DNA from: Sphingobacterium lumbrici | Lineage (GTDB): Bacteria; Bacteroidota; Bacteroidia; Sphingobacteriales; Sphingobacteriaceae | Assembly (NCBI RefSeq): GCF_006476045.1 | Contig: NZ_SRZY01000011.1 | Span: 62,001-126,000, forward strand | DNA length: 64,000 bases | Direction: 5' to 3' | Shown: piece after piece, positions 1 to 6,985 of the stretch | Position numbering within the stretch: position 1 is the first letter of the stretch | Layout of the letters: every line of letters begins with the position of its first letter | The notes under the pieces: generated by a model | Seen by the model: only the letters and a program-made list of their open reading frames with translations | What the model was told of the DNA's origin: nothing | The model's database searches: none | Position numbers and translations under genes: made by a program

Positions 1-1212
1 GTTTTTTTCTGCTATCCAAAGCGCCATATATTTTATGGCCTGATGTTGATGATGAAGTAGAATCTGCCCCATAAAGTTTTCATCTCTATCCTCCATCAAA
101 CGGCTTATTTTAACTGCACACAGGGATAAAAGTACAGTACCATAAGTTGGGTTAGCATAGCGATCATTCAGAATTTGCACCCCCTTACATTGGCTATTAC
201 TCCAAAGCTCTTTATTATGATATAGCTCAACTGCCTTTTCCACAAACTCGGAATATTCATTGCATATAAAACCATTCCATTCGCCTTCTACCGACATGGA
301 TTCGGCACCTACAGAAGAACTCACAGTAGGTGTTCCCGCTTGCATACTATCCACAAATTTACCCTTTGCCCCTGCCCCAAAAGGAATAGGAGCCAACAGT
401 ACCCGGTATCGTTCTAATTCCCGCCGTGCATCTTCAGCTCTTCCTTTTATATAAAATCCTTCCTCGGGTTTATGCAACTGGAACACTTTCTGTGAAGCAT
501 AAGCTCCATAAATATGTAATTCAGCAGAAGGAATCCTCTTTCTCAATGCAGGCCAAATTATCCTTTTCAAAATCTCAACAGTTCGCCAATTCGGTTCATG
601 AATAAAATTACCAATAAACACAAAGTGTCGACGTTCTTCAAAACTCAACCACTTCTCGACCTTATCCGCTAAAATTTCATCTTCCTGAAAAGGCAAATAG
701 TACAAAATGTTTGACGGTATATTAAATTCACTCTCTAAAAGGTCCATTTCATTTTCTGATATGATAAGTGAAATATCGGAACGTAGAATAGAAGCTATTT
801 CCCTTTTTGCGGTGTCTGATTTTATATTAAGAGGTTGTCCCTTTTTGTACACTTCCTGTCTGGCCAGTCGTAAAAAATGTAAATCTTCTGTATCTAATAT
901 ACGTAGTGCCTTAGGACAATATTCTGCAACACGCCAGCCATACTGTTCTTCGGCCATGAAACGATCGAATAATACCACATCCGGTTGAAGTCGACTAATG
1001 AACTCATCAAACGAGCTGTGATTTAACCGAATAACATGTTCGTGAACACCTAATTCTATTAAATTATGTGCATAATCTGATTTTCCTGCAGCAGAAGCAA
1101 AATGTACTTCATAGGAATCCAAGAACAATTTAATCAGTTGTAACATCCTCCACCCCGCAGCAGATGACGTTGGCTCTGGCCAAACAAGTCCTATGAATAA
1201 GATTTTTCTCAT
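1..1212 (-). CDS. Glycosyltransferase, GT4-like, 3' end beyond window
   Basis: An open frame of 404 codons runs from an ATG at 1212 down to the left edge without a stop, so the C-terminus is missing. The N-terminus MRKILFIGLVWPEPTSSAAG has the hydrophobic strand and Ser/Gly-rich loop of a GT-B glycosyltransferase. Around residues 200-300 there are typical second-domain segments: FVFIGNFIHEPN, AELHIYGAY, VLLAPIPFGAGAKGKFVDSM and GTPTVSSSVGAESM, which resemble the nucleotide-sugar binding half of GT4/GT1 enzymes. The donor and acceptor cannot be read from the sequence. The gene diverges from miaE across a 67-bp spacer. No membrane segment or signal peptide is seen, so a cytoplasmic enzyme acting in surface polysaccharide synthesis is an inference from the family. 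Confidence 0.8.
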   Translation of the reverse strand, partial: MRKILFIGLVWPEPTSSAAGWRMLQLIKLFLDSYEVHFASAAGKSDYAHNLIELGVHEHVIRLNHSSFDEFISRLQPDVVLFDRFMAEEQYGWRVAEYCPKALRILDTEDLHFLRLARQEVYKKGQPLNIKSDTAKREIASILRSDISLIISENEMDLLESEFNIPSNILYYLPFQEDEILADKVEKWLSFEERRHFVFIGNFIHEPNWRTVEILKRIIWPALRKRIPSAELHIYGAYASQKVFQLHKPEEGFYIKGRAEDARRELERYRVLLAPIPFGAGAKGKFVDSMQAGTPTVSSSVGAESMSVEGEWNGFICNEYSEFVEKAVELYHNKELWSNSQCKGVQILNDRYANPTYGTVLLSLCAVKISRLMEDRDENFMGQILLHHQHQAIKYMALWIAEKN

Positions 1213-1251
1213 CTTCCGAAATTAACTATTTTATTTTGCGTATAACATATC

Positions 1252-1265
1252 TTTATCTAAGTTTG
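1252..1265 (+). promoter_or_regulatory. Promoter of miaE, TTTATCTAAGTTTG element
   Basis: TAAGTTTG at 1258-1265 matches the Bacteroidota -7 consensus TAnnTTTG. A TTTG at 1235-1238 lies 19 bp upstream and fits the -33 element. Fourteen bases separate the box from the miaE ATG at 1280, so the leader should be about 10 nt. The full 14-mer recurs exactly at six other places in the window. Confidence 0.75.
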
Positions 1266-1279
1266 GATTCAGAAATCGA

Positions 1280-1867
1280 ATGACTATGCTTGGTTTAAAA
1301 CTATTAACAGATCCGCGTTGGGCAAATATTGCAGAATCAAATTTGGAAGAAATCTTGACCGATCATGCCTGGTGTGAACAAAAAGCAGCATCTAATGCCA
1401 TTTCATTGATTACTCAAAATTCAGAATACGAGGATTTGGTACATGAACTGACTGCTATCGCTATCGAGGAAATGGAACATTTTAAGATGGTGATCGACAT
1501 TATCAAAGAAAAAGGATATACATTAGGTCGCGAACGTAAGGATGATTATGTCGGCCAATTGATGAAATTTTCTAAGAAAGATGGCTCGCGCAATCAGGCC
1601 TTTATCGATAGACTACTATTTGCCGCAATGATTGAAGCCCGAAGCTGCGAGCGTTTCCGTGTGCTGACCCAAAATATAAAAGACGAGAGCCTGGCTAAAT
1701 TCTATTATGATCTTATGGTATCAGAAGCCAATCACTATACCACCTTTTTAAACTTTGCGCGCAAATATACGGTTGACGTAGATGTGGATAAGCGGTGGAA
1801 AGAGTGGCTGGACTTTGAGGGTCAGCTTATTCAATCGTATGGAAACAAGGAATACATACACGGATAA
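1280..1867 (+). CDS. miaE: tRNA-(ms2io6A)-hydroxylase MiaE
   Basis: MiaE is a di-iron monooxygenase that hydroxylates the isopentenyl side chain of ms2i6A at position 37 of tRNAs reading U-starting codons. The 195-residue protein shows the carboxylate/histidine ligand pattern of the ferritin-like fold: EEMEHF near residue 67, EARSCERF near 118 and SEANHYTTF near 150. The length fits the short bacterial MiaE forms. A second ATG lies two codons downstream and could also be used. The promoter is at 1252-1265. The stop codon abuts that of the convergent DUF6266-type gene with no spacer. Neighbouring genes are unrelated; MiaA and MiaB, which make its substrate, are not in the window. Confidence 0.88.
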   Translation: MTMLGLKLLTDPRWANIAESNLEEILTDHAWCEQKAASNAISLITQNSEYEDLVHELTAIAIEEMEHFKMVIDIIKEKGYTLGRERKDDYVGQLMKFSKKDGSRNQAFIDRLLFAAMIEARSCERFRVLTQNIKDESLAKFYYDLMVSEANHYTTFLNFARKYTVDVDVDKRWKEWLDFEGQLIQSYGNKEYIHG

Positions 1868-2509
1868 TTATCCCACAACTCCTAGATAAACTGAATCAGA
1901 TAAAACTTCCTTAAATGTGTTAACAATGCCTACGTACACATGTACCGGATTTTGGCTAATCGCCAACAGCTTAGATTCTATAATGCATTGACCCGCATTT
2001 ACTTCGGTCACTGCAATCTTCAGATCAGCCTCAACACCATCAACTTCATAAATAAGTACGTTCAATTTATAAAAGGAACTTTGATAAGCTGGATTCACCT
2101 GCCAACGAAAATGCAGACTGTTCCCCTCCTGTTGCACTTCACATTCCCTGGGAGGCTCTAAGCTACCCCTAAAGACCAAAACCTTTTCTGGGTTAACAAA
2201 CGGCTTCTGTTGCTCGTTTAACTCCATACAATCTTTGCGCACATGCGATTGGGCTAATTGTACTGCTCCTACACGGGATCCTTTAGGTGCGATCTCTTTA
2301 TAACCGTAACGTAATACGGGGTAAATTGGACCCAAAAAATTTGCCATGACTTTCATCTTTTCCCTATTCAATAACTCAGCTTCGCTTGGTTCCCTTGTTC
2401 GATGCTTTCGTGGTGATCGAATAATATTCTGTCCGTTCAATATGTACCCAAACACACTGCCTACTTTTCCGACAAAAGCACCATTTGGTCCATCTTTTTG
2501 TATTGCCAT
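1868..2509 (-). CDS. DUF6266-like protein of unknown function
   Basis: The 213-residue protein begins MAIQKDGPNGAFVGKVGSVF, which resembles the start of the DUF6266 family (NGxFxGKxGSVxG) that is common in Sphingobacteriaceae and often present as several paralogs; this assignment is from memory of the family. The N-terminal third is basic and rich in glycine, and the C-terminal half (about residues 105-210) looks like a beta-rich domain. There is no signal peptide or membrane segment and no catalytic motif. The gene is convergent with miaE, stop codon against stop codon. The upstream region holds a run of TAATACCCC-like repeats. Function unknown. Confidence 0.6.
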   Translation of the reverse strand: MAIQKDGPNGAFVGKVGSVFGYILNGQNIIRSPRKHRTREPSEAELLNREKMKVMANFLGPIYPVLRYGYKEIAPKGSRVGAVQLAQSHVRKDCMELNEQQKPFVNPEKVLVFRGSLEPPRECEVQQEGNSLHFRWQVNPAYQSSFYKLNVLIYEVDGVEADLKIAVTEVNAGQCIIESKLLAISQNPVHVYVGIVNTFKEVLSDSVYLGVVG

Positions 2510-2610
2510 AATTCTTATTGGATTAGTTATCTGTTAAAATTAGCTATAATTTCGCACTTTACGATCCAATTAATTCACTTTTAAATAGTAATAGTAAAGG
2601 TATATTATGG

Positions 2611-2662
2611 TTATACCCCTATTAACCCCCTGTAATACCCCTGTTATATCTAGATTATACCC
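2611..2662. repeat. Degenerate TTATACCCC/TTAACCCC repeats
   Basis: Four related units, TTATACCCC (2611-2619), ATTAACCCCC (2621-2630), TAATACCCC (2633-2641) and TTATACCC (2655-2662), lie in the 286-bp spacer between the DUF6266-like gene and the flavin monooxygenase gene. They could be a clustered regulator site. Otherwise the spacer is AT-rich and holds only the monooxygenase promoter. Confidence 0.4.
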
Positions 2663-2766
2663 TAGTTAATTCGGAAAACAAACCCTTGTTATATTCCAAC
2701 AAAAGCAAAAAAGTTACAATTCTCAAATTCTTAATCTAGTTCAAGAATTATTCGCAATCCCGGACG

Positions 2767-2788
2767 TACCTTTGTTTTATAAAGGAGG
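2767..2788 (+). promoter_or_regulatory. -7 box TACCTTTG and Shine-Dalgarno sequence of the monooxygenase gene
   Basis: TACCTTTG (2767-2774) is an exact TAnnTTTG box. AAAGGAGG (2781-2788) is a full Shine-Dalgarno sequence 7 nt before the ATG at 2796. A TTG at 2772 in the same frame lies inside the -7 box and so would not be transcribed, which decides the start. A strong Shine-Dalgarno is rare in this window. Confidence 0.7.
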
Positions 2789-2795
2789 AAAAATT

Positions 2796-3833
2796 ATGCT
2801 AGAATTAGGAATAGGTATGTTTGGCGATCTTCAAATAGATCCCAAAACAGGAGAAATCCAATCCACTCAACAACGTCTTCAAGAAATTATTGAAGAAATT
2901 AAGTTAATGGATGAAGTTGGTTTAGATTTTTTCGGAATGGGAGAACACCACAGACCAGACTACGCTGTTGCTTCCCCTGAAATTATTTTGGCAGCGGCTT
3001 CAACTGTTACCAAAAACATTAAACTAGGAAGTGCGGTGTCTGTATTGAGTTCTACAGATCCGGTAAAACTATACCAAGATTTTGCAACCGTAGATTTACT
3101 TTCAAATGGCCGAGCTGAATTGATGGCAGGCCGAGGCTCCTTTATTGAATCATTTCCTCTGTTCGGATATGACCTGAAAGATTATAGTGAACTTTTTGAA
3201 GAAAAATTAGACCTACTCCTAAAAATAAATAATCAGAACCCGATTAACTGGACGGGAAAATTCCGTAAATCGTTGATTAATCAGGACGTATTGCCCCGTG
3301 CTGTGGACAATCATTTGCCGATTTGGGTGGCTGTTGGGGGAACTACTTCGTCTGTTATCCGAGCTGGAAAACTAGGTCTACCGGTTATGTTTGCCATTAT
3401 AGGTGGAGCTTGGGAGCAATTTAAACCGCTCTTTGAATTGTACGAACAGGCATACGCTGATAACGGTCATGATATATCCAAATTTCAGGTTGGTGTTCAC
3501 ATGCACGCTTTTTTCGGAGAGAGTAGCCAAGCTATAGCCGATCAATATTATCCGGTCTATTCTGCTCAGATGAATAGAATAGGAGCATCAAGAGGTTGGC
3601 CTCCCTATCAACGTTCTCAATTTGATTTCGGCAGATCTCCACACGGTCATTTGATTATAGGAGATGCGAATGAGGCTATAGAGAAAATCCTCCGCGTGAA
3701 AGAAGCCTTTGGTTTGACCCGTTTTTCGGCACACATGGATGTGGGCAGTCCATCTCATAAAGAGATGATGAAAGCGATTGAATTATATGGGAATAAAATC
3801 GTACCAAAAGTGCGCGAAGCAAGTAAAGTGTAG
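2796..3833 (+). CDS. Luciferase-like (LLM) flavin-dependent monooxygenase
   Basis: This 345-residue protein belongs to the bacterial luciferase-like family, which uses FMNH2 or F420 to oxidise diverse substrates. It starts MLELGIGMFGDLQ and has the TIM-barrel segments expected of the family: DEVGLDFFGMGEHHRPDYAV near residues 45-65, NIKLGSAVSVLSSTDPVKLY near 82-102 and the loop ELMAGRGSF near 115. The EHH triplet matches the family pattern at the active-site side. The ATG at 2796 was chosen over a TTG at 2772 because the promoter and Shine-Dalgarno lie between them. The substrate is unknown. The gene appears monocistronic, followed by a 15-bp hairpin and then by apaG with its own promoter. 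Confidence 0.85.
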   Translation: MLELGIGMFGDLQIDPKTGEIQSTQQRLQEIIEEIKLMDEVGLDFFGMGEHHRPDYAVASPEIILAAASTVTKNIKLGSAVSVLSSTDPVKLYQDFATVDLLSNGRAELMAGRGSFIESFPLFGYDLKDYSELFEEKLDLLLKINNQNPINWTGKFRKSLINQDVLPRAVDNHLPIWVAVGGTTSSVIRAGKLGLPVMFAIIGGAWEQFKPLFELYEQAYADNGHDISKFQVGVHMHAFFGESSQAIADQYYPVYSAQMNRIGASRGWPPYQRSQFDFGRSPHGHLIIGDANEAIEKILRVKEAFGLTRFSAHMDVGSPSHKEMMKAIELYGNKIVPKVREASKV

Positions 3834-3835
3834 AT

Positions 3836-3869
3836 ACATCTTTGCAGATTTGCGAATCTGCAAAGATGT
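3836..3869. terminator. Perfect 15-bp hairpin after the monooxygenase gene
   Basis: ACATCTTTGCAGATT (3836-3850) and its exact complement (3855-3869) are separated by the loop TGCG. It starts 2 bp after the stop codon at 3831-3833. No T-tract follows, so it may stabilise the 3' end or act as a weak terminator before the apaG promoter. Confidence 0.5.
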
Positions 3870-3910
3870 TATCATATTCACCGCGACTATATTTTGTATA
3901 TAAAAACAAA

Positions 3911-3924
3911 TTTATCTAAGTTTG
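3911..3924 (+). promoter_or_regulatory. Promoter of apaG, TTTATCTAAGTTTG element
   Basis: An exact copy of the 14-mer, with the -7 box TAAGTTTG at 3917-3924. Only 8 nt separate it from the ATG at 3933, so the leader would be about 5 nt. The box lies inside the longer open frame from a TTG at 3894, which rules that start out. Confidence 0.75.
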
Positions 3925-3932
3925 ATCCAAAT

Positions 3933-4319
3933 ATGATTACGCAATCAACATTTGGAATAAAAGTCTCCGTAGAATGTATCTATCAGCCGGAATATTCTAA
4001 TCCTACTAATATGCATTTTATGTTTGCCTATCGGATTACGATCGAAAACACCAGTGATCATACCGCTCAGCTGATCAGCAGGCATTGGGAAATTTTCGAC
4101 TCTATTGGCGAACATAAAAAGGTTGACGGTGAAGGTGTGGTAGGCGAACAGCCTACGTTGGCTCCAGGAGAACTACATCAATATGTTTCCGGTTGCAATT
4201 TGAAAAGCGATATTGGCTACATGGAAGGGTTTTATACAATGGTCCGCGAAGTCGATGCGGCTATTATTCATGTTGATATTCCACGTTTTCATTTAATAGC
4301 TGACTTCCGGCTCAATTAA
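3933..4319 (+). CDS. apaG: ApaG domain protein
   Basis: ApaG is a small beta-sandwich (FnIII-like) protein linked in enterobacteria to cobalt and magnesium resistance; its biochemical role is not settled. The 128 residues cover the whole family length (about 125). The motifs YRITIENTSDHTAQLISRHW, GEGVVGEQPTLAPGE and YVSGC are characteristic. The ATG at 3933 is used because the promoter overlaps the upstream TTG-initiated extension. The gene stands alone between the monooxygenase gene and the SDR gene, each with its own promoter. Confidence 0.9.
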   Translation: MITQSTFGIKVSVECIYQPEYSNPTNMHFMFAYRITIENTSDHTAQLISRHWEIFDSIGEHKKVDGEGVVGEQPTLAPGELHQYVSGCNLKSDIGYMEGFYTMVREVDAAIIHVDIPRFHLIADFRLN

Positions 4320-4380
4320 CAGACATTTGTAAAAACATTACCTCTCCTGTTATTTTCCCCTCTAAAAAAGAATATTTCAT

Positions 4381-4388
4381 TACTTTTG
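4381..4388 (+). promoter_or_regulatory. -7 box TACTTTTG for the SDR/ABC-F gene pair
   Basis: An exact TAnnTTTG match 13 nt before the ATG at 4402. It probably drives the SDR gene and the overlapping ABC-F gene, and perhaps mnmG as well. Confidence 0.6.
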
Positions 4389-4401
4389 TACTTGGGTAAG
4401 T

Positions 4402-5067
4402 ATGTCTACGAAAAAGTATAACGCATTAGTATTGGGTGCCAATGGATTAGTTGGGAGCCAACTTCTCGATTTATTATTGAAAAATGATAAATATAATACC
4501 GTATATGCTGTATCCAGAAAAGGAATAGATCGGGATAATCCTAAGCTGGTACAAATTATAGCAGATTTTGAAACTATAGGAGAAAAAATCACATCTATAG
4601 AAGTCGATCATTTGTTCTCCTGTTTGGGAAGTACAAAAAACAAGACACCAGACAATGCGGCATATTATCAAATAGACCACGGCTATCCCATTAAAGTTGC
4701 AGCTATTCTTAAGAAGAACGGCTGCCAATTCGTTGCAATAGTTTCCAGTATGTTAGCAAATCCTGATTCTAAAAACTTCTATTTACGATTAAAGGGAGAG
4801 ACAGAAAGAGATTTGATTGCAGAAGCGATCGAAAGCACAAATATTTTTCGTCCTTCCCTGCTTAAGGGAAATAGAAGTGAAAGTAGATTTTTTGAAAAAA
4901 TTGCAAGCATATTCAGTAGTTTAATGGATATGCTATTGATCGGTAGATTCAAAAGTTTACAGAGCATAGATTCGGCCAAGGTAGCTTCGGCAATGGTACA
5001 TATCGCTACTTTTTCGAGCAAAGGGGTTTACATTTACAAAACAGAAGAAATAAAAAAAATAGCGTGA
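4402..5067 (+). CDS. NAD(P)-binding oxidoreductase, HTATIP2/CC3-like atypical SDR
   Basis: A 221-residue Rossmann protein with the dinucleotide motif NALVLGANGLVGSQLL at residues 7-22. The segment LFSCLGSTKNKTPDNAAYYQIDHGYP (about residues 71-96, given here to show conserved CLGST) and IVSSMLANPDSKNFYLRLKGETE place it with the HTATIP2/TIP30-type atypical short-chain dehydrogenases. The classical YxxxK pair is replaced by YLRLKGE, as in this subfamily. The substrate is unknown. Its TGA overlaps the GTG start of the ABC-F gene, so the two are probably translationally coupled. Confidence 0.8.
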   Translation: MSTKKYNALVLGANGLVGSQLLDLLLKNDKYNTVYAVSRKGIDRDNPKLVQIIADFETIGEKITSIEVDHLFSCLGSTKNKTPDNAAYYQIDHGYPIKVAAILKKNGCQFVAIVSSMLANPDSKNFYLRLKGETERDLIAEAIESTNIFRPSLLKGNRSESRFFEKIASIFSSLMDMLLIGRFKSLQSIDSAKVASAMVHIATFSSKGVYIYKTEEIKKIA

Positions 5068-6932
5068 GTATATTAGGTACAGAACAGGTAAGTCATTCTT
5101 TCAACGACAAATGGCTCTTTAAAGATTTACATTTCGCACTACAGCGAGGTGAGAGGGTCGCTTTGGTAGGGATTAATGGCACAGGAAAATCCACCCTTTT
5201 AAAAATACTTGCTGAAGTATTTCCGCCGAATCAAGGTAAAGTGGTGAAAGAAAAAGGAATTCGCATAGGTTATCTACCTCAGGAACCTGATTTCACCGGA
5301 TTAAATACAATCAATGATTTTATATATAGTGCAGATAACGAACAGCAACAGCTAATAAAAGAATATGAACAACTAATTGACAGTCAGATCATTGACAATA
5401 ACAAATTAGCTGATATTACCGATAAACTAACGGCCTTAAACGCCTGGGAATACGAACATAATATCAAGACTATTCTTAACAGATTACAGATTTCCAATTT
5501 TGATCAACGAATAGATAATCTTTCTGGTGGGCAGAAAAAACGTCTTTCATTGGCTAAGCTATTAATTGACGAGCCGGATGTATACATTTTAGATGAGCCA
5601 ACCAATCATTTGGATATAGAGACCATTGAATGGCTGGAGAAGTTGCTAACTACTGGCAACAAAACTGTACTAACAGTTTCACATGACAGGTATTTTCTGG
5701 ACAATATCTCTTCCGAAATCCGCGAATTAGATAAAGGGCAACTTTTCATTTACAAAGGTAATTACGCCTATTATTTAGAAAAGAAATCTGATCGAGAATA
5801 CAATGATGTGCTTTCTGCAGAAAAAGCCCGGAATCTATTACGAAAAGAATTAGAGTGGATGCGAAGACAACCTCAAGCTCGAGGAACGAAATCCAAGGCA
5901 CGGATTGAAGCTTTTTATGATTTAGAAGACAAATCTAAAGGGCCCCGTCAAAACGATAAAGTACAATTGAGTGTTAAGGTATCCCGTCAAGGATCAAAGA
6001 TTCTTGAAATTGAAAATATAAATAAATCCTATAACAACAAAGACGTTATATCTAGCTTTAGCTATATCTTCAAAAAAGGGGATCGTATTGGATTGGCTGG
6101 TAAAAATGGCTCTGGTAAAAGTACATTTTTAAATCTTATTACGAATGAGATCCTACCAGATCATGGTAAGATTGAAATTGGAGAAACAACAAAGTTTGGA
6201 TACTACAAACAAAGTGGTCTTCAATTTAATGAAGGTGAACGTGTATTGGATGTAGTAAAGAACATCGCCGAATATATCCAAATGGCAAACGGAGATACAC
6301 TTACAGCGTCCCAGTTATTGACGTTATTTCTCTTCCCTCCCGAAAAGCAGTTTGGAATGGTAAGCAAACTAAGTGGAGGGGAAAAGAAACGGCTTCATCT
6401 TATGCGGGTTTTAATGGCTAATCCTAATTTTTTAATTTTGGATGAGCCTTCTAATGATTTAGACATAGACACATTAAATGTACTGGAAGAGTTTTTACTT
6501 AATTTTCCCGGAGTACTTGTTTTAGTATCACACGACAGGTATCTAATAGATAAATTAACCGAACAACTTTTTATTTTCGATGGAGAAGGAACTATCACTA
6601 TTTATAATGGTAATTATGCCGATTTCAAATTGGAGCAAGAACAAAAAATAAAAGAAGAAAAGGCACTTAGCAAAAACAAGAACACGGCAACGATCCTCCC
6701 TCCTGTTGAAAACACATCAAAAAAGAAATTGAGTTACAAGGAGATCAAAGAGTACGAAAATTTAGAACTGGAAATCACTAAACTGGAAAATAGTATAGTT
6801 GACAAAACTAATTTATTGTCTGAAATAACGGATCATATTAAGTTAGCTGACATCGCCTCCGAAATTGAAAATCTAAAATCATCACTCGATAAAAAATCAG
6901 AGCGTTGGTTGGAATTAGCAGAATATATATAA
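5064..6932 (+). CDS. uup: ABC-F family ATPase, Uup type
   Basis: ABC-F proteins lack membrane domains and act on the ribosome or on DNA-linked processes. The 622 residues hold two ATPase cassettes. The first has GINGTGKST (about 37-45), LSGGQKKRLS and YILDEPTNHLD. The second has GKNGSGKST (about 345-353), LSGGEKKRLH and LILDEPSNDLD. A charged, coiled-coil-like tail follows from about residue 540, as in Uup. The start is a GTG that overlaps the TGA of the preceding gene (GTGA). One base after the stop codon begins the double parS palindrome, and mnmG follows 53 bp downstream with no separate promoter seen. Confidence 0.88.
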   Translation: MSILGTEQVSHSFNDKWLFKDLHFALQRGERVALVGINGTGKSTLLKILAEVFPPNQGKVVKEKGIRIGYLPQEPDFTGLNTINDFIYSADNEQQQLIKEYEQLIDSQIIDNNKLADITDKLTALNAWEYEHNIKTILNRLQISNFDQRIDNLSGGQKKRLSLAKLLIDEPDVYILDEPTNHLDIETIEWLEKLLTTGNKTVLTVSHDRYFLDNISSEIRELDKGQLFIYKGNYAYYLEKKSDREYNDVLSAEKARNLLRKELEWMRRQPQARGTKSKARIEAFYDLEDKSKGPRQNDKVQLSVKVSRQGSKILEIENINKSYNNKDVISSFSYIFKKGDRIGLAGKNGSGKSTFLNLITNEILPDHGKIEIGETTKFGYYKQSGLQFNEGERVLDVVKNIAEYIQMANGDTLTASQLLTLFLFPPEKQFGMVSKLSGGEKKRLHLMRVLMANPNFLILDEPSNDLDIDTLNVLEEFLLNFPGVLVLVSHDRYLIDKLTEQLFIFDGEGTITIYNGNYADFKLEQEQKIKEEKALSKNKNTATILPPVENTSKKKLSYKEIKEYENLELEITKLENSIVDKTNLLSEITDHIKLADIASEIENLKSSLDKKSERWLELAEYI

Positions 6933-6972
6933 AGTTTCACGTGAAACATATCGATATGTTTCACGTGAAACC
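6933..6972. promoter_or_regulatory. parS: Double parS site (ParB binding), 38-bp palindrome
   Basis: Two sites, AGTTTCACGTGAAACA (6933-6948) and TGTTTCACGTGAAACC (6957-6972), each match the widely conserved parS sequence TGTTTCACGTGAAACA at 15 of 16 bases. They are joined by ATATCGAT-type sequence so that 6934-6971 is one perfect 38-bp palindrome. parS sites are bound by ParB and mark the origin-proximal part of bacterial chromosomes. The pair lies between uup and mnmG, about 6 kb from the candidate oriC. ParA/ParB genes are not in the window. Confidence 0.88.
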
Positions 6973-6985
6973 ACAGAATTGAAAT

